Source: Microbacterium gallinarum (GTDB lineage Bacteria; Actinomycetota; Actinomycetes; Actinomycetales; Microbacteriaceae). Taken from it: a stretch of 64,000 nt of DNA. The translations under genes and the position numbers were made by a program. Shown here piece after piece: positions 8,597-16,953 of this stretch. Numbering within the stretch: position 1 is the first letter of the stretch; every line of letters begins with the position of its first letter. The stretch covers positions 248,001 to 312,000 of the forward strand of contig NZ_JACSPM010000002.1 in NCBI RefSeq assembly GCF_014837165.1. The letters run 5' to 3'. The notes below the pieces were generated by a model. The model did not search any database. It was not told the DNA's origin and saw nothing but the letters and a program-made list of their open reading frames with translations.

Positions 8597-9069
8597 GCTT
8601 CACGCATCTCGACGATGCCGGCCACGCGCGAATGGTCGATGTCACCCGGAAGCAGCCGACGGTGCGATCGGCGACCGCCCGGGGGTTCGTCCGCTGCTCG
8701 ATCGAGGTCGTCTCGGCACTCCGCGACGGCACCGTCCCGAAGGGCGACGTACTCGCCGTCGCGCGCATCGCGGGCATCCAGGCGGCCAAGCGCACCCCGG
8801 AGCTCCTCCCCCTCGCCCACGTCATCGGCGTGCACGGGGCGGCCGTCGACCTCCGCATCGTCGACGACGGCGTCGAGATCGAGGCGACGGTCCGCACCGC
8901 CGACCGCACCGGCGTCGAGATGGAGGCGCTCACCGCGGTGTCCGTCGCCGGCCTCGCGATCGTCGACATGGTGAAGGGCCTCGACAAGGGCACCGCGATC
9001 CACGATGTGCGCATCGTCGCCAAGACCGGCGGCAAGAGCGGCGACTGGCATCGTCCCGGCGAGGAATGA
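8593..9069 (+). CDS. moaC: Cyclic pyranopterin monophosphate synthase MoaC
   Basis: This 158-residue enzyme catalyses the second half of cPMP formation from GTP, acting after MoaA. Conserved MoaC blocks are present: MVDVTRKQPTVRSATARG at the N-terminus, AAKRTPELLPLAHVIG (about 65-80) and GVEMEALTAVSVAGLAIVDMVKGLDK (about 107-132) with the active-site lysines. The usual LIPLCHP here reads LLPLAHV, a Cys-to-Ala change in a conserved but not strictly catalytic position. The start ATG overlaps the moeA stop. Its partner moaA is not in the window. Confidence 0.95.
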   Translation: MSFTHLDDAGHARMVDVTRKQPTVRSATARGFVRCSIEVVSALRDGTVPKGDVLAVARIAGIQAAKRTPELLPLAHVIGVHGAAVDLRIVDDGVEIEATVRTADRTGVEMEALTAVSVAGLAIVDMVKGLDKGTAIHDVRIVAKTGGKSGDWHRPGEE

Positions 9070-9070
9070 C

Positions 9071-9688
9071 GTGAGCGCGGGCTCGCTCGGCGCGATCCTG
9101 CTCGCCGGCGGCCGGGCGTCGCGCGTCGGCGGGGCGGTCAAGCCGCTGTTCGACGTGGGCGGCATCACCCTGATCGGCGCCGCCGTAGCCGCCGTGGCGG
9201 ACGCCGGGGCCGAGCCCGTGACGGCCGTCGGCCCCCTCCTCGACCCCGGGCTCCGCGTCGGCTGGATCCGCGAGGACCCGCCGTTCGCCGGCCCGACGGC
9301 GGGTGTGGTCGCGGCTCTCGCGTCGTGGGACCCGTCGTCCGACCCGGAGTGGACCCTTCTGCTCGCGTGCGACCTGCCCGCCGTCGGCGCCGCCGTGCGC
9401 CGGCTCGTCGCCGATCTGCCGCTGCTGCCCTCCGGCAGCGACGGGATGTGCCTGGCGGATGCCTCGAGCCGGCCGCAGTGGCTCATCGGCGTCTACCGCA
9501 CCCGGTCGCTGCGGGCCGCGGCATCCGCTCTGCCCGACGCGGGCCGGGATGCACCCGTCCGCGCCCTCATCGACGAGCTGTCCATCGTCGTCGTCGCCGC
9601 CCCCGACGACCTGACCCGCGACGTCGACACGTGGGAGGATCTGGAGGAGGCCCGGGCACGGGCCGCCCAGGCCGAGGAGACGTCATGA
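9071..9688 (+). CDS. mobA: Molybdenum cofactor guanylyltransferase MobA-like
   Basis: A 205-residue nucleotidyltransferase of the MobA/NTP_transf_3 family, expected to attach GMP to the molybdenum cofactor. The N-terminal LAGGRASRVGGAVKPL matches the family LAGGxSxRMGxxK nucleotide-binding loop, and LLACDLPAVGAAV carries the metal-binding Asp. A GTG at 9071 two bases after the moaC stop is the start; ATGA at its end couples it to the next gene. Guanylylation rather than cytidylylation is assumed, since the two families look alike at this level. Confidence 0.88.
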   Translation: MSAGSLGAILLAGGRASRVGGAVKPLFDVGGITLIGAAVAAVADAGAEPVTAVGPLLDPGLRVGWIREDPPFAGPTAGVVAALASWDPSSDPEWTLLLACDLPAVGAAVRRLVADLPLLPSGSDGMCLADASSRPQWLIGVYRTRSLRAAASALPDAGRDAPVRALIDELSIVVVAAPDDLTRDVDTWEDLEEARARAAQAEETS

Positions 9689-9957
9689 CCGAGCAGTCCC
9701 GCACCCTTCCGCCCGAAGCCCTCGACGCGTGGGCCGCGACCCTGCGCCAGCGGTTCGGGCTCGCCGAGGCCGACGTGCCCGTCTCCGCGGTGCTCGACCT
9801 GACGCGCGACGTCGCGAACGGCGTCGCGCGACCGGCCGCTCCGCTCGGCGCGTTCGTCGCCGGGCTGGTCGCCGGCCGGGCCGGCGACGATCCTGCCCGA
9901 GTGCGTGAGGCGCTCGAGGCCGTGGCCGCCCTCGCGGCGGTGTGGGAGGAGCAGTAG
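9685..9957 (+). CDS. DUF6457 small protein of the Moco operon
   Basis: This 90-residue, mostly helical protein has no catalytic motif that I recognise. The sequence LDAWAATLRQRFGL near the N-terminus and LDLTRDVANGVARPAAPLG in the middle match the DUF6457 family, which I recall as an actinobacterial companion of mobA. It starts at ATG 9685 inside the mobA stop and ends one base before the moaD start, so it is made in step with both. A helper role for MobA or cofactor handover is an inference from position only. Confidence 0.75.
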   Translation: MTEQSRTLPPEALDAWAATLRQRFGLAEADVPVSAVLDLTRDVANGVARPAAPLGAFVAGLVAGRAGDDPARVREALEAVAALAAVWEEQ

Positions 9958-10190
9958 TGCCGGTCGTCCGTTACTTCGCCGCCGCCCAGGAGGCCGCCGG
10001 CCGAGACACCGAGCACCGCATCGAGGCGACGCTCGGCGACCTGCGGCGTGCCGTCGCCGCCGATCATCCCGGGCTCGGCACGATCCTGCCGCGCTGCGCC
10101 GTGCTCGTCGGCGGCTCGCGCGTCGATGACGCGACGGCACTCGGCCGTGACGACGTGGTCGACGTGCTGCCGCCCTTCGCGGGCGGCTGA
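9957..10190 (+). CDS. moaD: Molybdopterin synthase small subunit MoaD
   Basis: This 77-residue ubiquitin-like sulfur carrier donates the dithiolene sulfur in molybdopterin synthase. The protein opens with VVRYFAAAQEAAG and ends in the required Gly-Gly tail (PPFAGG), which MoeZ adenylates. The GTG at 9957-9959 shares one base with the previous TAG stop; an upstream in-frame ATG at 9942 would add five residues inside the DUF6457 gene and is less likely. It faces its partner moaE tail to tail. Confidence 0.92.
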   Translation: MPVVRYFAAAQEAAGRDTEHRIEATLGDLRRAVAADHPGLGTILPRCAVLVGGSRVDDATALGRDDVVDVLPPFAGG

Positions 10191-10262
10191 GGAGCCCCGT
10201 TCGGCTGAGCGCCGCCCGCTGAGCACGCCGCCGGCTGAGCGAGCGGAGGTCGACGCGAGCGG
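10191..10262. other. Short intergenic stretch with repeated CGGCTGAGC units
   Basis: The 72 bases between the convergent moaD and moaE ends contain several copies of (C)GGCTGAGC, echoing the last codons and stop of moaD. I see no clear Rho-independent hairpin with a T tract. Confidence 0.55.
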
Positions 10263-10691
10263 TCAGCCGCCGAGGCCGAGCCAGGTGGCGGTGCCGTCCG
10301 CCTCGACCTGGCGCTTCCACACCGGCAGCCCGGTCTTGATGGTCTCGATGAGCGCGCGACAGACCTCGAACGCCTCGGCCCGATGCGGGGCGGCGACCGC
10401 GATCACCACGGCGGCGTCGCCCACCGCGAGCGTGCCGATGCGGTGCGACACCGCGACGATCGCGTCGCCCTCGCCGATCGCCTCTTCGGCGAGGCGCTGC
10501 AGGGCGGTCGCGGCATCGGGGTGCGAGGAGTACTCGAGGGCGACGACCGAGGTCGCGGCATCCGGATCATGATCGCGCACGCGACCGACGAAGGTCGTGA
10601 GCGCGCCCATCGCAGGGTCGTCCACGGCGTCGAGATGCGCCGCGAGGTCGAGCGGCTCCGCGCTGATCGCGGCGAGGCGCACAGCCGACAT
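10263..10691 (-). CDS. moaE: Molybdopterin synthase catalytic subunit MoaE
   Basis: This 142-residue large subunit of molybdopterin synthase, working with MoaD, converts cPMP to molybdopterin. Family marks include GALTTFVGRVRDHD (about 29-42), LEYSSHPDAA (about 52-61), VSHRIGTLAVGDAAVVIAVAAPHR (about 80-103) and KTGLPVWKRQ (about 118-127), whose lysines correspond to the active-site pair. The gene start overlaps the stop of the mogA/moaB-like gene (TGATG), so the two form one transcript on the minus strand. Confidence 0.95.
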   Translation of the reverse strand: MSAVRLAAISAEPLDLAAHLDAVDDPAMGALTTFVGRVRDHDPDAATSVVALEYSSHPDAATALQRLAEEAIGEGDAIVAVSHRIGTLAVGDAAVVIAVAAPHRAEAFEVCRALIETIKTGLPVWKRQVEADGTATWLGLGG

Positions 10692-11170
10692 CAGTGGTCG
10701 CTCCCGCCGAGCTGGTCGAGCGCATGCTGCGCGACGGACAGCACCACGGGCATACCCGACGCGACGCCCTTCGGCGAGCCGGGCAGGTTCACGATGAGCG
10801 CCCCGTGCGGATCGGCGACGCCGGCGACCCCGCGTGACAGCATTCCTGCGGGCATCTCGGCGGCACCGCGGCGACGGAGCTCCTCGACGATGCCGGGGAC
10901 CTCGCGCGTCACCACGCGTCGCGTGCCCTCGGGGGTCTCGTCCCGGGGGCTCACGCCCGTCCCGCCGGATGTCACGATGAGCTTCGCGCCCGCCAGGATC
11001 TCGGCCACCAGCGCGCGCTCGACGCTGTCGGCGCCGTCGGGCACGACGACCGCGTCGGCGCAGTCGAACCCGGCGTCGCGCAGGGCGGCGACGGCGACCG
11101 GACCGCTCGCGTCGTCCCGCCCGCCCGAGGACGACCGGTCGGAGACGGTGATGACGGCGGCTCGGCTCAT
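10691..11170 (-). CDS. mog: Molybdopterin adenylyltransferase, MogA/MoaB family
   Basis: This 159-residue single-domain MoCF protein is expected to adenylate molybdopterin before MoeA inserts the metal. Conserved segments are VITVSDRSSSGGRDDASGP (residues 6-24), IVTSGGTGVSPRDETPEGT (the GGTG motif binding the pterin phosphate) and IVNLPGSPKGV near the C-terminus. MogA and MoaB cannot be separated with certainty by eye. It is 19 bases downstream of the fdhF-like gene and overlaps moaE, so molybdoenzyme and cofactor genes are likely co-transcribed. Confidence 0.9.
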   Translation of the reverse strand: MSRAAVITVSDRSSSGGRDDASGPVAVAALRDAGFDCADAVVVPDGADSVERALVAEILAGAKLIVTSGGTGVSPRDETPEGTRRVVTREVPGIVEELRRRGAAEMPAGMLSRGVAGVADPHGALIVNLPGSPKGVASGMPVVLSVAQHALDQLGGSDH

Positions 11171-11189
11171 TGCTCCAGCCTAGAGAGCG

Positions 11190-13640
11190 TCAGCGGTCGC
11201 GGTGCTCGAGACGCACGACCACCGACTTCGAAGTCGGCGTTCCGCTGACGTCGGCGACGGAGTCGAGGGGCACGAGCACGTTCGTCTCGGGGTAGTAGGC
11301 GGCGGCGTTGCCCCGCGGCGTGCGGTACGGCACGATGCGGAACCGCTCCGCGCGCCGCTCCTCGATACGGCCGTCGGGACCCGTCCACTCCGAGACGAGG
11401 TCGACGACCTCGTCCGGCGCGAAGCCGAGCGCCATGATGTCCTTCGCGTTCACGAGCACGACGCGCCGCCCTCCGTGGATGCCCCGGTAGCGGTCGTCCT
11501 TGCCGTAGATCGTGGTGTTGTACTGGTCGTGCGAACGGAGCGTCTGCAGCAGCAGGCGCCCGCGGGGGATGCGCGGGAACTCCAGCGGGTTCACCGTGAA
11601 GCGGGCCTTGCCGTCAGCCGTCGCGAACCGCCGAGCGTCGCGCGGACCGTTCGGCAGGTGCAGCGTGCGTCCCTTGTCGATGCGTGCCTCGTAGTCGTCG
11701 AAGCCCGGGATCACCCGCTCGATGTGCGAGCGGATCAGCGCGTAATCGGCCTCGAGCGCCGCCCAGTCGGCGCGCGGGACGTTGAGCGGATGCCGCACCT
11801 CCGCCGGGTTCGACCCGTCGGCCTCCTCCGCCGAGGTGCGCTCGACCTGTCCGCGATCGATGTCCTGTTCCGGTGCGGCCCCGGGCGACGCCGGCGGAGC
11901 AAGGCGAGCGGATGCCGCGGCATCCGCTCCCCCGAACAGCAGACCGCACAGCCGCGCGACGATGGCGACCTCGCTGAGCAGCTCCTCCGAGGGCGGAGCG
12001 AGGCGTCCGCGCGACGCGTGCACGGCGCCCATCGAATCCTCGACCGTGACGCGCTGCTCGCGGCCGCCTCGCTGGTCGCGATCGGTGCGGCCGAGCGTCG
12101 GCAGGATGATCGCGCGCCGCCCGGTGACGACGTGCGACCGGTTCAGCTTGGTCGACACCTGCACGGTCAGGTCGACCCGGCCCATGGCCGCCTCGACGAC
12201 CGCGGTGTCGGGCGTGGCCGAGACGAAGTTGCCGCCCATGCCCATGAAGAACCGCACTCCGCCGTCGCGCATCGCGCGGATCGCTCCGACGGTGTCGAAG
12301 CCGTGCTCCCTTGGTGCGGCGAAGCCGAACTCGGCGTCGAGGGCGTCGAGGAACGCAGCGGACGGCTTCTCGTAGATGCCGACCGTGCGATCGCCCTGCA
12401 CGTTGGAGTGTCCGCGCACCGGGCAGACGCCGGCGCCGGGGCGCCCGATGTTGCCCTGCAGCAGGAGCACGTCGACGATGTCGCGCAGCGTGGGCACCGA
12501 GTGCTTGTGCTGCGTGAGGCCCATCGCCCAGCACACGATCGTCGCCTTCGACATGCGCACCGCCTCGCCGACGCGCCGCAGCGTCTTCTCGGGCAGGCCC
12601 GTGGCTTCGACGAGCTCGCGCCACGAGGCATCCGCTCTCGCCTGCCGATACGCCTCGAAGCCGCTCGTGTGCTCCGCGATGAAGGCGTGGTCGAGCACGC
12701 CGCCGTCGCGCTCCTCGGCCTCGAGCAGATGCTTGCCGATGGCCTGGAAGAGCGCCTGATCGCCGCCGAGCCGGATCTGCGCGAACTGATCGGCGAGCTT
12801 CGTTCCGCGGAACGCGACTCCCTTCACGGTCTGCGGGTTCTCGAACCGCATGAGACCCGCCTCGGGGAGCGGGTTCACCGCGATGATCGTGGCCCCGCGC
12901 GCCTTGGCCTTCTCGAGCGCCGAGAGCATGCGCGGGTGGTTGGTGCCGGGGTTCTGCCCTGCGACGATCAGGAGGTCGGCCTCGTGGATGTCCTCGATCG
13001 ACACCGTGCCCTTGCCGATGCCGATGGTCTCGGTGAGTGCCGAGCCCGACGACTCGTGGCACATGTTCGAGCAGTCGGGCAGGTTGTTCGTGCCGACCCC
13101 GCGGACGAGCAGCTGGTACAGGAAGGCGGCCTCGTTCGAGGTGCGCCCCGAGGTGTAGAACACCGTCTCGTCCGGGTCGGCCACGTGGGCGATGGCGCCG
13201 GCGATCTCGCGCAGCGCGTCATCCCACGAGATCGGGCGGTAGTGCGTCGCCCCCTCGTCGAGGATCATCGGGTGAGTCAGCCGGCCCTGCTGCCCCAGCC
13301 ACCAGTCGTCGTGCGCGCGCAGCTCGTCGATCGAGTGGGCGGCGAAGAACTCGGGGCTTACGCGGCGCAGCGTCGCCTCCTCGGCGACCGCCTTCGCGCC
13401 GTTCTCGCAGAACTCGGCGGTGTGGCGCTTGTCCTCCTCGGGCCAGGCGCAGCCGGGGCAGTCGAAACCGTCCTTCTGGTTCACCCGCAGCAGGGTCTGC
13501 ACCGAACGGGTGACGCCCATCTGCTCGTTCGCGATCTGCAACGCGTGCAGCACGGCGGGCACGCCGACGGCCACGCGCTTGGTCTGCGTGACGCGGACGC
13601 GGGACTCGTCGATGTCGGCTTTCGGAGGCTTCGTCGCCAT
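11190..13640 (-). CDS. FdhF/YdeP family molybdopterin oxidoreductase
   Basis: An 816-residue molybdoenzyme related to the formate dehydrogenase alpha subunit, closest in layout to YdeP. The N-terminal GFDCPGCAWPEEDKRHTAEFCENG block carries the clustered cysteines. SNMCHESSGSALTETIGIGKG (about 192-212) supplies the probable molybdenum-ligand Cys in place of selenocysteine, and a C-terminal molydop-binding domain (LLQTLRSHDQYNTTIYG, about 695-711) closes it. No in-frame TGA is used. YdeP-type proteins are linked to acid resistance in E. coli, but the reaction is not settled. Its place in front of mog-moaE explains why the cofactor cluster is here. Confidence 0.88.
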   Translation of the reverse strand: MATKPPKADIDESRVRVTQTKRVAVGVPAVLHALQIANEQMGVTRSVQTLLRVNQKDGFDCPGCAWPEEDKRHTAEFCENGAKAVAEEATLRRVSPEFFAAHSIDELRAHDDWWLGQQGRLTHPMILDEGATHYRPISWDDALREIAGAIAHVADPDETVFYTSGRTSNEAAFLYQLLVRGVGTNNLPDCSNMCHESSGSALTETIGIGKGTVSIEDIHEADLLIVAGQNPGTNHPRMLSALEKAKARGATIIAVNPLPEAGLMRFENPQTVKGVAFRGTKLADQFAQIRLGGDQALFQAIGKHLLEAEERDGGVLDHAFIAEHTSGFEAYRQARADASWRELVEATGLPEKTLRRVGEAVRMSKATIVCWAMGLTQHKHSVPTLRDIVDVLLLQGNIGRPGAGVCPVRGHSNVQGDRTVGIYEKPSAAFLDALDAEFGFAAPREHGFDTVGAIRAMRDGGVRFFMGMGGNFVSATPDTAVVEAAMGRVDLTVQVSTKLNRSHVVTGRRAIILPTLGRTDRDQRGGREQRVTVEDSMGAVHASRGRLAPPSEELLSEVAIVARLCGLLFGGADAAASARLAPPASPGAAPEQDIDRGQVERTSAEEADGSNPAEVRHPLNVPRADWAALEADYALIRSHIERVIPGFDDYEARIDKGRTLHLPNGPRDARRFATADGKARFTVNPLEFPRIPRGRLLLQTLRSHDQYNTTIYGKDDRYRGIHGGRRVVLVNAKDIMALGFAPDEVVDLVSEWTGPDGRIEERRAERFRIVPYRTPRGNAAAYYPETNVLVPLDSVADVSGTPTSKSVVVRLEHRDR

Positions 13641-13674
13641 ACCTCCAGGCTAGGCCTCTCGGGGCGGTGACGGG

Positions 13675-15687
13675 TCAGCGGCGCCCGGTGCCGAACATCC
13701 CGCGGATGACTCCCCCGAGGATGGTCTGCGTCGCCTTGGAACCCAGTACCTGCTCGATCGGCGACTTCTCGGTGCTGCGCTTCGTGCGGCTCGTCCCCTG
13801 CGTCTTCTTGAGCAGCCGCTCGTACTCCTGCTGCGCCTTCTTGTCGGCCGCCGCCTGCGCCTTGTCGATCGCCGCCTTCTGCTTCGCGTATTCCGCGTCT
13901 GCCTTGGCCTTCGCCAGCGCAGCCTCCTCCGCGGCGGCGGCGTCGTCGGCGGCCTTCATCTTCGCGGTGAGGATCTCGCGGGCCGACTCGCGGTCGATCG
14001 CGGTGCCGTACTTCGCGAGCAGCGGGGATGCCTTCACCGCGGCCTCGATCTGCGGGTCGGGCGTCGGCGACATGAGCCCCTGCGGAGCGCGCAGCCGCGT
14101 CCACGCCACGGGCGTGGGGGCGCCCTTCTCGCTCATGACCGTGACGATCGCCTCGCCGGTGCCGAGCTCCTGCAGCACGCGCTCGAGGTCGTAGCCCGAC
14201 TTCGGGTACGTGCCGACGGTCGCGCGCAGCGCCTTGGCGTCATCGGGCGTGAACGCGCGCAAGGCGTGCTGCACGCGCGACCCGAGTTGCGCGAGTACGT
14301 CGGACGGCACGTCCTTCGGCGTCTGGGTCACGAAGAAGACCCCGACGCCCTTCGAGCGGATGAGCCGCACGGTCTGCACGATCGCGGCCAGGAAGTCCTT
14401 CGAGGCGTCCCTGAACAGCAGGTGCGCCTCGTCGAAGAAGAACACGAGCTTGGGCTTGTCGAGATCGCCGACCTCGGGCAGCAGCTCGAACAGCTCGGCG
14501 AGCAGGTACATCAGGAACGTCGAGAACAGCGCGGGCTTGTCGATCACCCCGGGCACCTCGAGCAGGCTGATGATGCCGCGACCGTCGGCTGCGACGCGAA
14601 GGAAGTCGGTGACGTCGAACTCGGGCTCGCCGAAGAAGACGTCCGCCCCCTGGTCGGCGAAGGTGATCAGCTCACGCAGGATCACGCCCGCGGTCGCGGC
14701 GGAGAGCCCACCGAGGTTCTTGAGCTCCGCCTTGCCCTCGTCGCCCGTGAGGTACGTCAGGACGGCGCGCAGGTCCGACAGGTCGACGAGCGCGAGGCCC
14801 TGCTGGTCGGCGTAGTGGAACACCAGCCCGAGGCTCGACTCCTGCGTCTCGTTGAGGCCCAGCACCTTGCTCAGCAGCAGCGGCCCGAATCCCGACACCG
14901 TGGCGCGCACGGGGACGCCCTTGCCGATCCCGCCGAGGGCGAAGTACTCGGTGACGGATGCCTCGGCCTTCCAGTCCTGGCCGATCGCACGCGTGCGCGC
15001 AAGGAGCTTCTCGTTGCCGTCGCCGGGCGTCGCGACACCCGACAGGTCGCCCTTGATGTCGGCGGCGAACACGGGCACGCCCTTGGCGGCGAGCTGCTCG
15101 GCCAGGCCCTGCAGGGTACGGGTCTTGCCGGTGCCGGTCGCGCCGGCGACGAGCCCGTGGCGATTCATCATGCCCAGCGGAATGCGTACCTGCGCCTCGG
15201 GCACGGCATCGCCGTTCACGAGCGCGCCGACGTCGAGCGTCTCGGACTCGAACGTGTAGCCGGCGATGATCTTCGACACGTCGTCGGCCGACAGCGGCCC
15301 GTCGGACGGGGCGGGCGCGGCGGGGGTGGTCGCCACCTCGGGAACGGGCGCTTCGGCCGTGGTGGGCTCGGCTGCGGGCGTCTCAGCTCCGGTGGTCTCC
15401 GCGTCGGGTTCGGCCATCGCGGGCACCGCGGGCGGCTCCGCCGTCGCGGCGCGCGCGCCGCCGGCCGCGGCACGGGCCTTGGCGGCCTCCGCTTCGGCGG
15501 CTGCCAGCGCCGCTTTGGCCTGCGCCGCCTTGAGGTGCGCCTCCGCTGCTTCCGCCTCCGCCTTCAATCGTGCGAGCTCCGCCTCGGCGGCGGCGACGTC
15601 GGGATCGGGCGTCTCGGGCGCTGGGCCCACGCGCCCGGAGGCTCCGGACGATGCGCCGGCGGCGGCTGGAGGCGGCGTGGGGATCAT
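13675..15687 (-). CDS. HerA-like DUF853 ATPase with N-terminal coiled coil
   Basis: A 670-residue P-loop ATPase of the HerA/YjgR (DUF853) group. Residues about 28-80 are an Ala/Glu/Lys-rich coiled coil and 80-135 a Pro/Ala/Thr linker. The ATPase core follows, with Walker A GATGTGKT (about 182-189), VPVFAADIKGDLSG, and Walker B KLVFFFDEAHLLF (about 408-420). A second charged helix rich in Lys, Ala and Gln lies near 575-640. E. coli YjgR has about 500 residues, so both helical arms are extra. The biological role of the family is unclear. It overlaps the PAP2 gene by four bases (ATGA). Confidence 0.88.
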   Translation of the reverse strand: MIPTPPPAAAGASSGASGRVGPAPETPDPDVAAAEAELARLKAEAEAAEAHLKAAQAKAALAAAEAEAAKARAAAGGARAATAEPPAVPAMAEPDAETTGAETPAAEPTTAEAPVPEVATTPAAPAPSDGPLSADDVSKIIAGYTFESETLDVGALVNGDAVPEAQVRIPLGMMNRHGLVAGATGTGKTRTLQGLAEQLAAKGVPVFAADIKGDLSGVATPGDGNEKLLARTRAIGQDWKAEASVTEYFALGGIGKGVPVRATVSGFGPLLLSKVLGLNETQESSLGLVFHYADQQGLALVDLSDLRAVLTYLTGDEGKAELKNLGGLSAATAGVILRELITFADQGADVFFGEPEFDVTDFLRVAADGRGIISLLEVPGVIDKPALFSTFLMYLLAELFELLPEVGDLDKPKLVFFFDEAHLLFRDASKDFLAAIVQTVRLIRSKGVGVFFVTQTPKDVPSDVLAQLGSRVQHALRAFTPDDAKALRATVGTYPKSGYDLERVLQELGTGEAIVTVMSEKGAPTPVAWTRLRAPQGLMSPTPDPQIEAAVKASPLLAKYGTAIDRESAREILTAKMKAADDAAAAEEAALAKAKADAEYAKQKAAIDKAQAAADKKAQQEYERLLKKTQGTSRTKRSTEKSPIEQVLGSKATQTILGGVIRGMFGTGRR

Positions 15688-16358
15688 GCGCTCAGCCTAG
15701 CGACGGGCTCTCCCCGGTCGGCGGCGATGCGCTCGCGGGCCATCGGGACGGCGAATGCCGCGGCGACGAGGAGGGCGGCACCGGCACCGATCAGCGCGCC
15801 GCCGACGGTGTCGCTGAGCCAGTGCGCGTGCAGGTACGTGCGGCTGAAGGCCATCAGCACCACCCAGCACGCGCCCACGATCATCACCCAGACCCGGGGG
15901 AAGATCACGGCAGCCGCGACGGCGATGGTCGCGGCGTTCGCCACATGCCCCGACGGGTACGAGCCGTAGTCCGACACCACGATGATGTCCTCCGGGCGCA
16001 CGCGCCCGAAGAGGTGCTTGAGCACCTGCACGCCGCCGGCCGACACCGCCTCCGCCGTGAGGAAGAACGCGGCGGCCCACGGCCGGCGCAACAGGATCAG
16101 CCCGATCGCCCCGCCGAGGGGAACGACGAGCACCCCGAACCATCCCCCGCCCACCCAGTTCATGACTCGCGAGAATCCCGTCAGGAACGCGGACGAGAGT
16201 TCCGCCGTCGCGGTGTTCCACCACACGTCCACGGCGAAGGGCGGTTCCCCGTGGGTGAGGATCCACCACCCGAGCCCGCACGCGAGTGTGATGAGGACGA
16301 GCCCTGCGACGAGGTAGGCCATCGCCGGGCGGACTCCTTCGGTTCGCCGGTCGGTCAT
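15684..16358 (-). CDS. PAP2 family membrane phosphatase
   Basis: A 224-residue integral membrane lipid phosphatase-type protein with about six helices. All three PAP2 signature motifs are present: KHLFGRVRP (114-122), PSGH (about 135-138) and SRTYLHAHWLSD (about 173-184, holding the catalytic His). Likely substrates are lipid phosphates such as undecaprenyl pyrophosphate or phosphatidic acid, but specificity cannot be read from sequence. The ATG at 16356-16358 places the first membrane helix at about residues 13-33. It is translationally coupled to the downstream HerA-like gene. Confidence 0.9.
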   Translation of the reverse strand: MTDRRTEGVRPAMAYLVAGLVLITLACGLGWWILTHGEPPFAVDVWWNTATAELSSAFLTGFSRVMNWVGGGWFGVLVVPLGGAIGLILLRRPWAAAFFLTAEAVSAGGVQVLKHLFGRVRPEDIIVVSDYGSYPSGHVANAATIAVAAAVIFPRVWVMIVGACWVVLMAFSRTYLHAHWLSDTVGGALIGAGAALLVAAAFAVPMARERIAADRGEPVARLSA

Positions 16359-16448
16359 CGCCCCATTGTGCCCGGCGGAATCCGCCGCCCGCATCGCATT
16401 GCGGCCGGGCGTCGCCCCTGCTAGTCCCCGACGGTGGATGATGGCGGC

Positions 16449-16952
16449 ATGACCCGCGTCGTCGACACCGTCCGCGCGCTCATCGCGCCCCTCACGCGCA
16501 CGCGCGTGTTCCGGAGATTCCTCGGCCCCGCCCTGCTTCCGCCGATCGAGCGCTTCGTCGCGTGGATCTCGCACGGGCGCGTGCAGGTGAGCGCGCTCCT
16601 CGTGCCGTCGCTGGTGCTCCATACGATCGGCGCGAAGTCGGGCGAGCCGCGTGATGCTCCGCTGATGTACTGCCCCGACGGCCAGGGGCGGGCGATCATC
16701 GCGGGCACGAACTTCGCCGGCGAGCGGCATCCCGCGTGGACGTCCAATCTGCTCGCGCATCCCGACGCGGCGATCACGGTCCGTGGCCGACGCATGCCGG
16801 TGCGGGCGAGCCTCGTGCCTGATGACGAGCGCGACGCCGTGTGGGCGCGCATCGAGCAGCAGTGGCCGGGCTACCGCAACTACGAGCGCGAGTCCGGCCG
16901 CACCGTTCGTCTGTTCCGCCTGCAGCCGGTACGAGCCGACGGCCTCGGCTGA
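16449..16952 (+). CDS. Ddn-family (deazaflavin-dependent) nitroreductase-like protein
   Basis: A 167-residue split-barrel protein of the deazaflavin-dependent nitroreductase family described in Mycobacterium (Ddn). Family marks are IGAKSGEPRDAPLMY (about 60-74), AGTNFAGERHPAWTSNLLAHPDA (about 86-108) and the C-terminal WPGYRNYERESGR. These proteins bind coenzyme F420 or related cofactors and reduce diverse substrates. The ATG at 16449 is used; a GTG 15 bases earlier is possible. It converges with the Bcr/CflA gene, leaving one base between the stops. Confidence 0.85.
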   Translation: MTRVVDTVRALIAPLTRTRVFRRFLGPALLPPIERFVAWISHGRVQVSALLVPSLVLHTIGAKSGEPRDAPLMYCPDGQGRAIIAGTNFAGERHPAWTSNLLAHPDAAITVRGRRMPVRASLVPDDERDAVWARIEQQWPGYRNYERESGRTVRLFRLQPVRADGLG

Positions 16953-16953
16953 C

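Noticed and set aside
11202..13670. 822-codon open frame on the plus strand opposite the fdhF-like gene
   Set aside because: It is an antisense shadow. The minus-strand frame has full YdeP-type domain matches, while this frame gives a His/Arg/Ala-rich product with no motif. Long antisense frames are common at about 70% GC.
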